Positions 21,958-33,796 are shown, counted from the stretch's first letter. The stretch: DNA of 64,000 bases from Agapetus fuscipes (GCA_951799405.1 OX637339.1:6882001-6946000); one strand, 5' to 3'. The notes: generated by a model not told the origin, from the letters alone. Numbers and translations are program-made.

Positions 21958-23994
21958 CATTATAGATAAATACAAGTTAATAGATTTACATTCTGCTTAA
22001 CATAAGTACGCCAGTGATATTTCAATTAATTTGAAATGAAAAAAGTTATTCCATTTCAGTATATTTTTTAACAAAATGAAAATAATTTTACGTTCTTTGA
22101 TGTTATGAGGCTGACCAACAAAAATGTGAGAAGTGGTTCACTTTGGCAATGTCATTCTTGTTTCGGGGAAGGTCGGCAAAAGTTTCCGGGGCTATATTCA
22201 TTGAAGGTTTTTGTTTTTATTTTGTGTGTGCATATGCAGCATGTGTAAAAGCGAACTTACGCGTGTCTGCTGATGGGCATGAATTTTATGTACATCTTAA
22301 TTTATCAAATGCAACGTATAAATTGTTAAACCCTGGAATGCTAACCTAATTGCGATTTTCTAAGACTTCTTTCTTTATCCGCAGCTTCTTTTTTCGATTA
22401 CCTTGAAGATATATTTCGGTTAATTTATATTATTGTTCTAAAACCTTATTTGTAAAAAGCAAAACGTAAAAACTTTAACTAGTAGCTCCTTTATCGTAAA
22501 AAGGTACGCAAGTACTTTGATTATCAAGTCGTGTTTTTTTATATTGTCACGTAAAATGTATCCATAGCTCAATTTGTGGAATGCTCAATTCCCACGAATC
22601 TATCTATAATCTATAATCTAAGCTGCAAGGATATGTAAGCATTTAAGGCTCATATGAAATGCATGCCTACAGACAGGCACATGTAGGTTCGCGCCTACAC
22701 ATTCTGCATGTGTGCATACAAATAAGGAAAACCTCACATGGACATAAACCTTGCAACTCCTGCCGCCGTTCCCTGAACCGGGGTGGCATTGGCAAAAGTG
22801 AACCGATTTTTACAGCACGGGTGGTCAGCCTCGTACCAACCTATCAGTCAAGGAGCACGAAGAGTATCAGAAATCATTTTCCGTTTCAATTTTTATTTCA
22901 AACCCAACTAAAATAAGTAAAATAAGTAAGACCTGTAAAATTAAATAGGTTCCACTCGCCACATGCAATCCTTTCGCTGACCATATGGTAAGATACTGAT
23001 GCTGCAAAATATAAGTGCAGCTTTTATAAACATTAATTAAATGAAAATATCAGATTTTTGTTTTTGAACTGACACCTTGAATTGACAGATGCGATGGTTA
23101 TCGTAAGTGCTCGTACATCACAAAAAAAGGTTCCAGGGCTCAGTGAATACCATGGAAGATTTTTATTTTAAAATATATTCCTTTCATTGTACTAGTAATT
23201 TCATAAGAAAAATGAAACAAAGGCGTTAGGGGAAGGTGCGGCCGGCGCGGCGAGGCGGCGGCTTTGAACAGTATTTACTTTTGTTTTCAAACTATCTCTT
23301 TTGATTTATTGCGTCAATACATTTGGCTTTGCAAATAAAATAATTGGAAGAATGCATTACCTTTGCCCAAAAACAAGTTTATGTGTGGAAGCAAATAGAG
23401 GTATTCTTTATTATTACTGGTATTATCATCACTGGTATTATTATTGTAAGAACAAGAAGATTTTTTATAGAAAACGCTACATACGCCACTAAGCTACACA
23501 TAAAGAAAAACTTCTTGCCGCATTCCCCCCAAAGATTTCTGATACTTTTGGTGTATAGACCACCCATATTGTAATAAACGGTTCCCTTTGCCAATGTCTC
23601 TCCTGTTTCAGGGAAGGTCGGCAAGAGTTGCAGGCTTTATGTTCCTTCGAGATTGAGTTTTTATGCTGTAAGTCTACATGCGGAACATGTATGCGCGAAT
23701 TAATGTACTTATTATGAATCTAGAATGTACGAGGTTTAACTTAATAAATTAGTTATAGCACTCGTAATATATCTTTGCAACTATGACTATAGATTATAGA
23801 GGTCAGTTTCACACAAACTTATGTGTCAAATAAGCTTTATCTATTATGTGTGAATCACACCTCAAAAGAGCTCTGCAAATTCGGAGTGAAAATTGCTAAG
23901 ATGTGCCGTTTTTGATTCTGATGTAAATCTAAATCAAAGATGAAAATCAATTGAGATTCATATTAAATACATTCTCGCAAGCAGAGACGTATAA

Positions 23995-24350
23995 TAAGTG
24001 TTTTTAGGCTTTCATGGCTGGCTTCAGATGATGATGATGATGATGTCTCCATCCTTCCGGGCTTGTAGACCATGTTCAATAATTGTAGGCTGCTTTATTA
24101 TTTTTTCTTTTTGTTTCAAACTCTGCCTTTCCCGACAAAATTTACAAGCCCCGCCCACTCCACAGATGACACATAAATACCGCATGCTCTAATCAAAGCA
24201 ATCAGTCGAAGTACAAGCCCTGAAGAAGTCAGTCGTACGTCACTGACGAAACGTAGCAGCCTTACAAAAAGAAAAAAGAATAAAGCAGCCTACAATTATT
24301 AAACATGGTCTACAAGCCCGGAAGGATGGAGACATCATCATCATCATTAT
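23995..24350 (+). mobile_element. 356-bp insertion with long inverted arms, Penelope-like candidate
   Basis: Present only in hAT copy 1, inside a repeat C, and flanked by the 13-bp direct duplication CAGAGACGTATAA (23982-23994 and 24351-24363). Copy 2 has this sequence once, near 32116-32128. Two near-perfect inverted arms (about 24028-24112 and 24265-24350; CTCCATCCTTCCGGGCTTGT) enclose a TATA-like CATAAATA and a hammerhead-like core (CTGAAGA at 24220, 6-bp stem GTCAGT/ACTGAC, GAAAC at 24248). Promoter plus hammerhead motif plus inverted terminal parts recalls Penelope-like element terminal repeats, but no protein is present to confirm it. Confidence 0.5.
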
Positions 24351-24639
24351 CAGAGACGTATAAGTTTGCGCTTACACATGCCGCATGTGGACCTACAATA
24401 TAAAACCCAATCTCAAATGAACATAAGCCCTGCAACTCTTGCCGACCTTCCCTGAAACAATGGTGACATTGGAAAAGTGAACCATCTTTTTACAGTTTGG
24501 GTGGTCAGCCCCATACCAACCTAAAAGTCAAGAATACAATCAAGGGATTCAACCATTCAATTAGCATGTTCGTAAATTGTATATTTTGCGTTCTAAAAAA
24601 AAATAAGCGCGAGGGGAGGGGATTTTGTGATAAGAAGGG

Positions 24640-24682
24640 AGGGGAGAGGGGGGAGGGGGGGGGGGGGGGAGGGGGGGGGGTT
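24640..24682 (+). repeat. G-rich tract at the hAT end
   Basis: Runs of 5 to 16 guanines, matched by C runs at about 31820-31856 in the inverted copy. Length differs between copies. It could form quadruplexes on the G strand. Confidence 0.8.
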
Positions 24683-24750
24683 ATAGGGGGCCCCGACATT
24701 TTTTTCCGCACCAGGGCCCCCAGAGGGGTTAATCCGGGCCTGACAACACT

Positions 24751-25544
24751 TCGGCCCAATGCAACATTGGTCCAAAGGCAGTATCACAGAAAATTTGCTA
24801 TTCATAAAACCTTTGTAATTACTGAAGTTTCCTGAGATAGAGCTGTCTGTGTATACATTGAATGTGATTGAAATTTCGTTGACCGAAAAGTCGTGTGGAC
24901 GGATGGTCTGTGACTGAATTGTCGTAGAACCTTCTCCATCATATTTTCGACATTCAATAATTATATACGCCGTTATTTTTAATAATAATGCCATTTTTAT
25001 TGAAAAAAAGACAAATTCACTGACCGAAACAAAAACAACAACGCATGTGCACAACGTTCGCGCAGACATGAATTTCAAAACGGTCAACTTTCTGGAAGGA
25101 TATCCTAGCATACTCGAAGTTTTTTTGTTTACAATGAAACACACTGTGAACATCTTTGTTGTGTTTCTAATTAAGGACGATCAACGGTTAAGTAGGCTGA
25201 AACAGTAGTATCGTCTATTTTTGTTAAAATAGTTTCTAGTCCACATATATTACAAGACAATACTTCTACAACGAAACGCTTAGACTCAAAAATAGCGTTC
25301 GTAAAAAAATGTATGACCACATAAACAGCTTCTCTAGAGAGAGTTTAAGTTTACATATTTTTTTGTTTGGTTGAGTACGTAATACTTTATACTTGGGCTC
25401 TTGAGGTATGTAAACCTCTAGTTTATATTGCTTTAGAGGCCATTGCCTTCTTCTTGTACAGGATCCTCAAGCAAGCATAATAGTTGCAAGTATTTGGGAT
25501 TTTTGAGGCTATTTTTAAATAGCCAATAACTACTATTGACAGGT
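24751..25544. other. No recognised gene
   Basis: Anonymous AT-rich sequence. CCGAAAAGTCGTGTGGACGG near 24884 is related to a motif cluster at 51762-51892. Confidence 0.45.
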
Positions 25545-26012
25545 CTGTACTCTGTAGTCTAATGGTTAAAACATTTCAGACTCGTCATCGGAAGGTAGAA
25601 GGTTCGATTCCCGTCGGAGGACAAAAAAAGATTGGTAGAATTATTAAAATAAACGGCGGAGGGCAGTTCATCCTTGCTCTCCGTTTTACAAGGATGTGTC
25701 TCCTGATGATTTTGGATAAGAAGCCAACGAAACGTCAAGAACACTGAGATTCTCTAAAAACAGTTCGTAGAAATATCCGAGTATTTAATTTATTTTAATA
25801 ATTATGTCTAACGGCAGTAAATCTAGCCTTAATTCGATTACAAAAAAATATACTCATCGCGGGGTTGAAAAATTATTCTGCCTTTACCAAAGACCGGTCA
25901 CCATAGGTCCATCCACCTTACAGCAACTGGGTATTTCTTGAGAATCAGAGCTTCTTAAGATGTGATTCACATAAAAACAGCGCTCACTAAATAAATCTTC
26001 CTACGATTGTTC
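25545..26012 (+). mobile_element. SINE-B copy split by a Penelope-like fragment
   Basis: The tRNA-like head lies at 25545-25625 (GGTTCGATTCCCGTCGGAGG) and the body resumes at about 25853 (GCGGGGTTGAAAAATTAT) to AAATAAATCTTCCTACG near 26010. The intervening 25631-25850 is unrelated to SINE-B and holds a hammerhead-like motif (CTGATGA at 25703, GAAAC at 25729-25733). Confidence 0.65.
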
Positions 26013-26360
26013 TATTATATCTTTACAACGTAGATTACAGATTATGTGGATTTTATGCTCAAACCTTCCTCATACACATCCTGTATGTATGTTTCAGAAG
26101 GATCCAAAGCACATGGACGCTCATGCAACGCTATATATTTCTCAATTGGCGTAAGGCCTACATTACTTATTGTTCTATCTTCGATTGAAGTGGAACTGAA
26201 AGAAAGGAAGAATACAATTTTCGCTCACAATGTCCAAAGTGGACGCTGGGTTGCGTTAATCGAAAAAATATATAAATACTTAAACAATCACTAGGAGCGC
26301 AATCATATATTCATTCATTTTAGGTTTACGCGATCAAGGGGAGTTTGTGTAAATGTCTAA
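26013..26360. other. No recognised gene
   Basis: Begins with a repeat C tail scrap (CTTTACAACGTAGATTACAG). The rest is anonymous. Confidence 0.45.
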
Positions 26361-26603
26361 CGGGGCTATTCTTAGACATTTTAGTCGTCGGTTGAACCCA
26401 CGCTTTGACAAACTAATGATGCATTTGTATGAAAACCTGTCAATCCAAGATGGCCGCAAGTGAACAGCTGATTTGTTTTCATAGAAATATTACAAAGTTC
26501 GGTAGGTAAGAATGACGGCGCTGATGAAACTTCCAGCGCAGGCACCTTTTGTTTGTCAAAACGCAAGCTCAACCGACGACTAAAATGTCTTAGAATAGCT
26601 CCG
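26361..26603. mobile_element. Mariner-like MITE (MITE-F)
   Basis: Terminal inverted repeats start CGGGGCTATTCTTAGACATT on the left; the right end is the complement (TAGAATAGCTCCG). They are flanked by TA, as for Tc1/mariner elements. The interior carries AAGATGGCCGC and GAACAGCTGATTTG. A sister copy at 50642-50884 has the same structure. Confidence 0.8.
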
Positions 26604-27135
26604 TAAAACTCGGGGTGCAGTTAAAGTTTAGCTAGCGTCACGAGTGTAGAGAGTAAGGTCTGGCATTCAACACATGAATGGATGAATATAATAAGGCACT
26701 AAGCACTAAAAATTTCAATTTTGTACAATGAAGTTTGGTTCTTTATCGTCCCACCAGTGTTTGTTTGTTTTGACAGTATTAAAGTGTCATAAAAATCACA
26801 TTCTGCACAATCTGAGCTAAGAAAAAAACGTATAACACGATAATTTGAGAGTTGTTTAAATTTTTGTATTTATTTTTATGAATTTAGTTCAAAAATCTTA
26901 TACATATTTGAAACCTTCTCATATTAAAAGTTTTGCTCTTTTTCTCACAATTGGACTTAGAGCCCTGTTTGAGTTAATCATTCAAATGCCATCTCACATT
27001 CCTTCTACATCAAGTGACATTCTGCACTTTGTTGTGTGAATCATACCAAACCATGTCGGCTATTTAATTTTAAATGGCATATATTTGAAATTAGAGCTTC
27101 CTTGCTCATATTTCGCTTAGTCTCTTCTTCCTCTT
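26604..27135. other. No recognised feature
   Basis: AT-rich anonymous DNA between two MITEs. Confidence 0.5.
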
Positions 27136-27432
27136 TAAGAGTGGAAGTCCCGACGGCCGTCGGTAGATTTTACCGTATCTATTTGAAGGACGGTATAGAA
27201 CATGGCGGCGCATCAACAGCTGATACCTGTTCCACATAAAATGGATCAGTTGTTGATACGCCATCACGTTTTATTTCGTCCTAGCCTCTAATACATACGT
27301 TTTAAAATCTATCGACGGTCGTTGAGACTTCTACCTCTGAGTCTGCAGATCAACGGGCGTCGGCAGTTTTTACCGTTTCTATTTGAAGATAACAAGAGTC
27401 AAAGATGGCGGCACGTAAACAGCTGATTGCTG
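27136..27432. mobile_element. MITE with inverted ends plus a related half copy
   Basis: 27136-27337 has imperfect inverted ends (GTGGAAGTCCCGACGGCCGT against the complement of GACGGTCGTTGAGACTTC). 27350-27432 repeats its left half (CGTCGGCAGTTTTTACCG, AAGATGGCGGCACG). Both carry an ATGGCGGC...CAACAGCTGAT-type module. Confidence 0.6.
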
Positions 27433-27507
27433 TATGTATGCTACGTTTTGGCCCGATTTTGCACTTCTTGACTGAAGCGCTTTTAAGACTACAATAACTG
27501 AGAAGAC

Positions 27508-27795
27508 TAACAGTGCAATTTTTAGACATTTAGACACGCTTTGACAAACTAATGATGCCTGGGATGGAAGTCTCATCCCTACAGTTATTATTACATACTG
27601 AATTTTAGTAATATTTGTATGAAGACTATTCAGCTGTTCACTTGCGGCCATCTTGGATTGACAGGTCTTCATACAAATATTACCGATATTCGGTAGGTAA
27701 GAATAACCGTGGTGATGAGACTTCCAGCCCATGGATCATTAGTTTGTCAATGCGTGGGCTCAACCGACGACTAAAATGTCTAAGAATAGCACCGA
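27508..27795. mobile_element. MITE-F copy with altered left end
   Basis: Same inverted ends as 26361-26603 (CGACGACTAAAATGTCTAAG at right, degenerate at left), with an internal foldback around AATATTTGTATGAAGAC and its complement. Confidence 0.65.
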
Positions 27796-27864
27796 TAGTC
27801 TCGTTTATCTCACATTTTGGACCAAGGGAATGACGATTTTCTTTCGAGTGTGGAAGAGTCTTAT

Positions 27865-28216
27865 GCATAATCGGACAAGGCCCTTGAGGTGTGACGCACA
27901 CAAAAACGGCACTCTCTTATCCCGTGTAACGTAACGCAACTAAACATAGACACATATAGTGTAACTTCTTGCCTGTGTTACCGGACTATTTACGAGCTTG
28001 GTCTTTGCTACAAAGCGTCAATTCTCAAGCAAGGCTTAGTCGCTATAAGGCTGGAAGGACCTTTGGTTACCGTTCTTTGGTACAGGTTTTTGAATTTTTC
28101 AACCTAGCGAAGAGCATATTTGAAAATATAAATAGTACATTTTTTGTGCTCCGCTGGGATTCAAACCCACGACCTTTCGAGTCCGAAGGATATTACCACT
28201 AGACTACGGACCGGTT
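27865..28216 (-). mobile_element. SINE-B copy containing a SINE-A scrap
   Basis: The head lies at 28150-28215 (CTGGGATTCAAACCC, GACTACGGACCGGTTAC on plus). The 3' end lies at 27868-27912. Between them about 27920-27985 is a 3' fragment of SINE-A (CGCAACTAAACATAGACACA, AGTGTAACTTCTTGCC). Confidence 0.7.
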
Positions 28217-28251
28217 ACAGACTACGGGTGTGTAATTTAAGGTAATAAGGG

Positions 28252-28552
28252 TTCCTTGACTTATAGGTTGGTATGCGGCTGACCACCCATGCTGTAAAAT
28301 GGTTCACTTTGCCAATGTCACCCCTGTTTCAGGGAAGGACGGCAAGAGTTGCAGGGTGTGTGTCCATTTGAGATTTGTTTTTTATGTTGTAGGTTCACAT
28401 GAGGCATGTGCAAGCGCGAACTTGTACGTGTCTGGTTGTGGGAATGCATGTAATGTGAATCTCCAATGTAACATATCTTTGCAACTTAGATTAGATTATA
28501 TTTTTTAGTGTTGATCTGTTAACACAGTGAAAGATTAGATTAGATTAGATTA
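28252..28552 (+). mobile_element. Repeat C copy with extended GATTA tail
   Basis: TTCCTTGACTTATAGGTTGG to CTTTGCAACTTAGATTAGAT, with a second GATTAGATTAGATTAG run at 28532-28552. Confidence 0.85.
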
Positions 28553-29165
28553 GGGTGATTTGTATATATCCAAATAGTGGGTAACTTTATGTCGTTCCCG
28601 ACAACAAGGATTTAGATTTTATGAATACACAAATTTGTAAACATCCCGTTCATAAGTTTGGGAAATCCTTCGACACGTTTCAATATTTACTGATGATGCA
28701 TTGAGCACGATATCAGAATCGAATCTAAAAGGGAAACCCCCTTGTTATAAATAACTCGTGAATCATCTTTGTTTTATTTATGGTACAGAAGATGTGTTGT
28801 ATCCGTGTCATTTGAAATTATGTTTCACAGAAAGAGACCAATGTGATCTGCTGTACGAGTATTACATGTAGAAGGATTTCCGTGATGTGACTGATATCAA
28901 GGTCTAAGAAATTAGTATGGTGGAAGTATTAATACTGCGTTTTGAATCATACGAGAATTTCATGACTTAGGTATGTGACAATGGATTCAGCATATTTAAA
29001 ATGTGGGGAATAAATGTTATGTCACTCGACCGGGATAAAGACAGGATAGAGAGTCATAACTTCAATACAATATTAATTATGTAAGCAGCTTGAAACGACA
29101 CTAAAGTGCCCCGCGCTGCAATTAGCATTCGCATCAACTGCATACGTTTCACAATGCTGTAAACA
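28553..29165. other. No recognised feature
   Basis: Anonymous DNA. ACTGATGATGCATTGAGCAC near 28690 is weakly hammerhead-like but lacks a proper GAAA partner. Confidence 0.5.
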
Positions 29166-29485
29166 AGAACTTAGCTACACATATAGTGTAACTTCTTGCC
29201 GCGTTATCTCCGAAGGGGTCGCATGTGGCGAGTTGAATCTATTTATTTTTACAGGTAAGGGGGCCGGCCTTACGCCAACAACTTCAGTTGAAGTGAGGGT
29301 TTTCCAGCTGCCGAGGGGGCTGGTATTAATTTATTGTGAAGGCTGAGTAAGCCTTGCCGGTATTTTATTTTGGGGTTTGAAATAAACACCGAAACGGGAA
29401 ATCATTTCTGACACCCTCGGTGGTATTCGAACCCGAGCTCACGGCATGGAGTGCAAGCACTCTACCATCTGAGCTATAGGCCGGA
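29166..29485 (-). mobile_element. SINE-A copy, near full length
   Basis: On plus it runs from CTTAGCTACACATATAGTGT to the complement of the tRNA-like head (CTCTACCATCTGAGCTATAG), ending GGCCGG. Confidence 0.85.
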
Positions 29486-29707
29486 CTGTAAAATTAAAAA
29501 AAATCCTGATTATCCTTTATTTGCTGATTTAATATGGGTCACTTTGCAACGATTCAGGTTATCCAACTTTTACTCATGTGGTCTACATGGACACTTAAGA
29601 CCCGTCTCTTCTTCTTCTCCATCGAACAATGACATACATTTATTATATTTTATACAAGGGGTATTTGACTTGACTGAACAACATTTGGTCTTTAAATTTC
29701 TTTCATA

Positions 29708-29880
29708 GAAATTCTATGCGGGATACTCCTCAGATTTAAGAAAATCTAGAGGTCTATGACACTTGTCGGAATACCGCAGATGTGTGGGTGTTAGTGAGCT
29801 GGCGGATAATATTCTTATCCTTTAAAGCATCTGCTACCTGCTCAGTGTTGTGTTGTGTGTTGCGTTGCCTTTGTTTTGAG
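29708..29880 (+). repeat. Repeat D copy
   Basis: GCGGGATACTCCTCAGATTT, TAGAGGTCTATGACACTTGT and GTGTTGCGTTGCCTTTGTTT recur at 58935-59118 and partly at 56021-56106. Class unknown; it adjoins LINE relics at two sites and may be a LINE 3' UTR. Confidence 0.6.
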
Positions 29881-29932
29881 ACACTGAAAAGAAATGACGA
29901 TTGATTTTAGTTTTGAAAAGCAAAAGGTTCAA

Positions 29933-30232
29933 TTAGGGTGGGAACACAGATTCCCGTAACTCGTTCCATAAACGGACAGTTACGCAAAGGAATGAGTCGC
30001 GGAAACACTGAATTCTCATAGCTTTGATTTTGACTGCAAAGGGATGAATGTGAGTCGTTCTACGAGTTGTCCTTGGTGTGACTAGGAGAGAAGGTATAAG
30101 TGAGAATATTTCATCAGAACAGACACCGTTATGGTACTTATAGAAGAGGCTGAGCATTCCAATCCTCCTTCTATGCTTGAGGGAATGTAGGTTGGATGTG
30201 AGAGAAGTGTCATCGATGCTCTCTGCTCTTCT
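29933..30232 (-). pseudogene. LINE reverse-transcriptase C-terminal relic
   Basis: The minus strand encodes a peptide with RRRIGMLSLFYKYHNGVC, then SFLCVTVRLWNELRESVFPP and a stop. The RLWNELP-like and FPP motifs mark the end of Jockey/CR1-group reverse transcriptases. Upstream codons in the same frame (SIDDTSLTSNLHSLKH) extend it to about 30232. Catalytic parts are missing. Confidence 0.8.
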
Positions 30233-30399
30233 TCACACTGCTCACACTGCTTGCTTCACACTGCTCTTCTTTGAACCAAATGTACCTAGTAGATCATATT
30301 GTAGTGTCTTTGATAAACCTTACCAAAGATGACTGGTTGTATTCAATAATGGTGCAGATTTCAGATTCATACAGAGTCAGTAACTGGGTTCTATAATCT

Positions 30400-30655
30400 T
30401 TAATCTAAGTTGCAAAGATAAATTAACATTTAAAATTCATATTAAATGCATGCCCACAAACAGACACGCGGAAGCTCACGTTCACAAATGCTGCATGTGT
30501 ACCTACTTACAAATTTCAATCAAAATCTGAAATGAACCTAGAACTTGCAACTTTAGCCGACCTTCCCTGAAACAGGGGTAACATTGGCAAAGTGAACCAT
30601 TTTTACAGTATGGGTGGTCAGCTTCATACCATCCTATAAGTCAAGAAACGGGTTG
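30400..30655 (-). mobile_element. Repeat C copy
   Basis: AATCTAAGTTGCAAAGATAA to ATCCTATAAGTCAAGAAACG on plus. Complete, moderately diverged. Confidence 0.85.
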
Positions 30656-31747
30656 AAGGGAAAAATCTGCGGGTTCGTATGCTTTTGTTTAGTACGTTTA
30701 TTTGCCAAATTTGTTTCATAACAGTCACGTTTCGTTACATTATAGTTCGGACAAAGGAAATCAATTATCATCGGTATACATTAGATCACGGTGCATTTGT
30801 GGTTTTTCCATTTACGCGTGAAAAAAAAAGTAAAAATAAATAAATATAAATTTATAAAAAAATATATATAAAAAACTATATACCTACTTTAAATATCGCC
30901 GGTGCAACTGAATAAGTGCTGTTAAAATAAAATTATTTTTTCTTAAACGTAGTTTAATTTTCACAGTAATATTTTATATCTTGAGCACTAAGTTCATCTT
31001 TATTGTACCTATATCTACCTATTTATTTGAATTTATATAATTTTGATCTATGGTTTGTTCTTAAGGGTGCGCTCCACGCATATTCAAGATTTTTTTTTTT
31101 AAAGTATGTTTTCATTTATTTTTTTAGAGCATCATTAAGACATAAATTAATATTTCAAAAAATTACGTAAGATTAATCAACATTTAAACTATATATCATA
31201 TTTTTTTCAAAAGTCAAATAAATTATTTACGTATATAAATCAAAGCTTAATCTGGACTTGTTTTTGCTATTTGCGGAAAGAGCTTTGCTAAAAAGCATAT
31301 CCTCCAAAAACAAAAAAAAAATCTTAATTTTTTCTATGATAGAATAATTTTAAAAGAGTTTGTTGAAGGCATGATCAGATTACTTTTTTGAAATTTGATA
31401 TTGTTTTCATTATTTTACCTTTTGAATATTGCAAAATTTCTTTTTTTTTTGTATTTTTCGTACACGTTTTTTTCCGACATTCAATGTTAATAAAAAAAAA
31501 ATGAAAAAAATTCCATGTAGATAAAGTCTTTTCTAAACCTATAACAACAAAACAAATAGTCAAAATATTTTTTTTCATGGATTTTTTCCTTATTTCGCAA
31601 ACCTTTAAAATTCTGTTCAAAATGAATCAGTCTCCCTTTGTTCTTCAAGGGGCTCGGACGTGGGATCTGTGCCGCTTGCTTGTCCAACCTCTCTACCGCA
31701 CGGTACTTCTCCCTCACACACGCAGAGCATATGGGTTAAAGACAACG
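30656..31747. other. Very AT-rich stretch, no recognised gene
   Basis: Long A and T runs, especially 30830-31560. Short minus-strand frames here are poly-lysine/phenylalanine products of low complexity. A slightly GC-richer patch at 31645-31747 precedes the hAT copy. Confidence 0.55.
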
Positions 31748-33452
31748 TCTATTACCAGGCCCGGATTAACCCCTCTGGGGGCCCTGGTGCGGAAAAAAAA
31801 TCTCGGGGCCCCCTATAGCCCCCCCCTCCCCTCCCCCCCTCCCCCCTCCCCCCTTATCACAAAATCCCCTCCCCTCGCGCTTATTTTTTTTCAGAACCCA
31901 AAATATACAATTTACGAACATGCTAATTAAATGGTTGAATTCCTTGATTCTATTCTTGACTTTTAGGTTGGTATGGGGCTGACCACCCATAGTGCAAAAA
32001 GATGGTTCACTTTGCCAATGTCACCATTGTTTCAGGGAAGGTCGGAGGGCTTATGTTCATTTGAGATTGGGTTTTATATTGTAGGTCCACATGCGGCATG
32101 TGTAAGCGCAAACTTATACGTCTCTGCTTACGAGAATGCATTTAATATGAATCTCAATTGATTTTCATCTTTGATTTAGATTTAGATTAGAATAAAAAAC
32201 GGCACTAATTAGGTAAAAAAAATGCAAGTACAATGCTACATCTTAGCAATTTTCACTTCGAATTTGCAGAGGTCTTTTGAGGTGTGATTCACACATAATA
32301 GATAAAGCTTATTTGACACATAAGTTTGTGTGAAACTGACCTCTAGAATCTATAGTCATAGCTGCAAAGATATATTACATTCTAGATTCATAATAACTAA
32401 TAAGTACATTAATTCGCGCAACATGTTCCGCATGTAGACTTACAGCATAAAAACTCAATCTCGAAGGAATATAAGGCCTGCAACTCTTGCCGACCTTCCC
32501 TGAAACAGGAGAGACATTGGCAAAGACAATATTGGTGGTCTATACACCAAAAGTATCAGAAATCATTTTCCGTTTCGTGTTCATTTCAAACACAATACCG
32601 GCAAGGTTTACTCAGCCTTCACATAAAAAAAGGACCAGCCCTCTCAGGAGCTGGGAAACACTCATTTCAAATGAAGTGTTTGGCATAAGGCCGGCCCTTT
32701 TACCTGTAAAAGTAAATAGGTTCCACTCACTACATGCAGCCCCTTTGGGGGGAATGCGGCAAGAAGTTGCTCTTTATGTGTAGCTTAGTGGCGTTAGTAG
32801 CGTTTTCTATAAAAAATCTTCTTGTAAGAGATAATATCAATAATAATAAAGAATATCTCTATTTGCTTCCACACATAAGCTTGTTTTTGGGCAAAGGTAA
32901 TGCATTCTTCCAGTTATTTTATTTGCAAAGCCAAATGTATTGTTGACGCAATAAATCAAAAGGGATAGTTTGAAAACAAAAGTAAATACTGTGCAAAGCA
33001 GGCGCCGCGCCGGTCGCACCTTCCCCTAACGCCTTTGTTTCATTTTTCTTATGAAATTAGTAGTACAATGAAAGGAATATATTTTAAAATAAAAATCTCC
33101 CATGGTATTCACTGAACCCTGAAACGTTTACCTTTTTTGTGATGTACGAGTACTTACGTAAGATAACCATCGCATCCGTCAATTCAAGGTGTCATTTCAA
33201 AAACAAAAATCTGATATTTTTCATTTAATTCATGTTTATAAAAGCTGCACTTACATTTTGCAGCATCAGCATCTTACCGTATGGTCAGCGAAAGGATTGC
33301 ATGTGGCGAATGGAACCTATTTAATTTTACAGGTCTTACTTATTTTAGTTGGGTTTGAAATAAAAATTGAAACGGAAAATGATTTCTGATACTCTTCGTG
33401 GGAATTGATTGAGCATGATAAAAAAACACGACTTGATAATCAAAGTACTTGC

Positions 33453-33796
33453 AAAAAAAAAAAAAAAAAAACGCAACTAAGCTACACATATAGTGTAACT
33501 TCTTGCCGCGTTATCCCCGAAGGGGTCGCATGTGGCGAGTTGAACCTCTTTATTTTTACAGGTAAGGGGGCCGGCCTTACGCCAACCACTTCAGTTGAAG
33601 TGGGGGTTTCCCAGCTCCCGAGGGGGCTGGTACTCATTTCTTGTGAAGGCTGAGTAAACCTTGCCGGTATTTTATTATGGGGTTTGTAATAAACACCGAA
33701 ATAGGAAATCATGTCTGACACCCTCCTCGGTGGGATTCGAACCCGAGCTCACGGGGTAGAATACAAGCACTCTACCAACTGAGCTATCGACCGGAC
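33453..33796 (-). mobile_element. SINE-A with proven target duplication
   Basis: Flanked by TACTTGC (33446-33452 and 33797-33803). hAT copy 1 has the unfilled site at 22508-22514 (minus strand). The SINE boundary is therefore exact: the head begins CCGGTCGATAGCTCAGTTGG and the sense 3' end is GCG plus about 19 T. This is the best reference copy for the family. Confidence 0.92.

Larger units (their letters stand above)
20852..24742 (+). mobile_element. hAT-like composite element, copy 1 (3.9 kb)
   Basis: The ends start CAGGCCCGGAT in inverted orientation and are rich in GGGCCC. They are flanked by a perfect 8-bp duplication ACAACACT (20844-20851 and 24743-24750). The interior is not a transposase. 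It contains repeat C copies (about 21470-21655, 22095-22300, 22600-22858, 23555-23800, 23930-24535) and SINE-A copies (21656-21955, and scraps near 22900 and 23480), which also occur, inverted, at matching places in copy 2. They were therefore cargo before the element was copied. It is non-autonomous and must use a hAT transposase in trans. Compared with copy 2 it has one extra 356-bp insertion and lacks a SINE-A and a foldback. Confidence 0.9.

Noticed and set aside
24593..25153. 186-codon minus-strand frame
   Set aside because: It crosses the boundary of the hAT element at 24742 and its proline-rich end comes from the G/C tract; not one coherent gene.
31375..31720. Short lysine/phenylalanine-rich frames
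   Set aside because: Low-complexity A/T runs produce these frames by chance.
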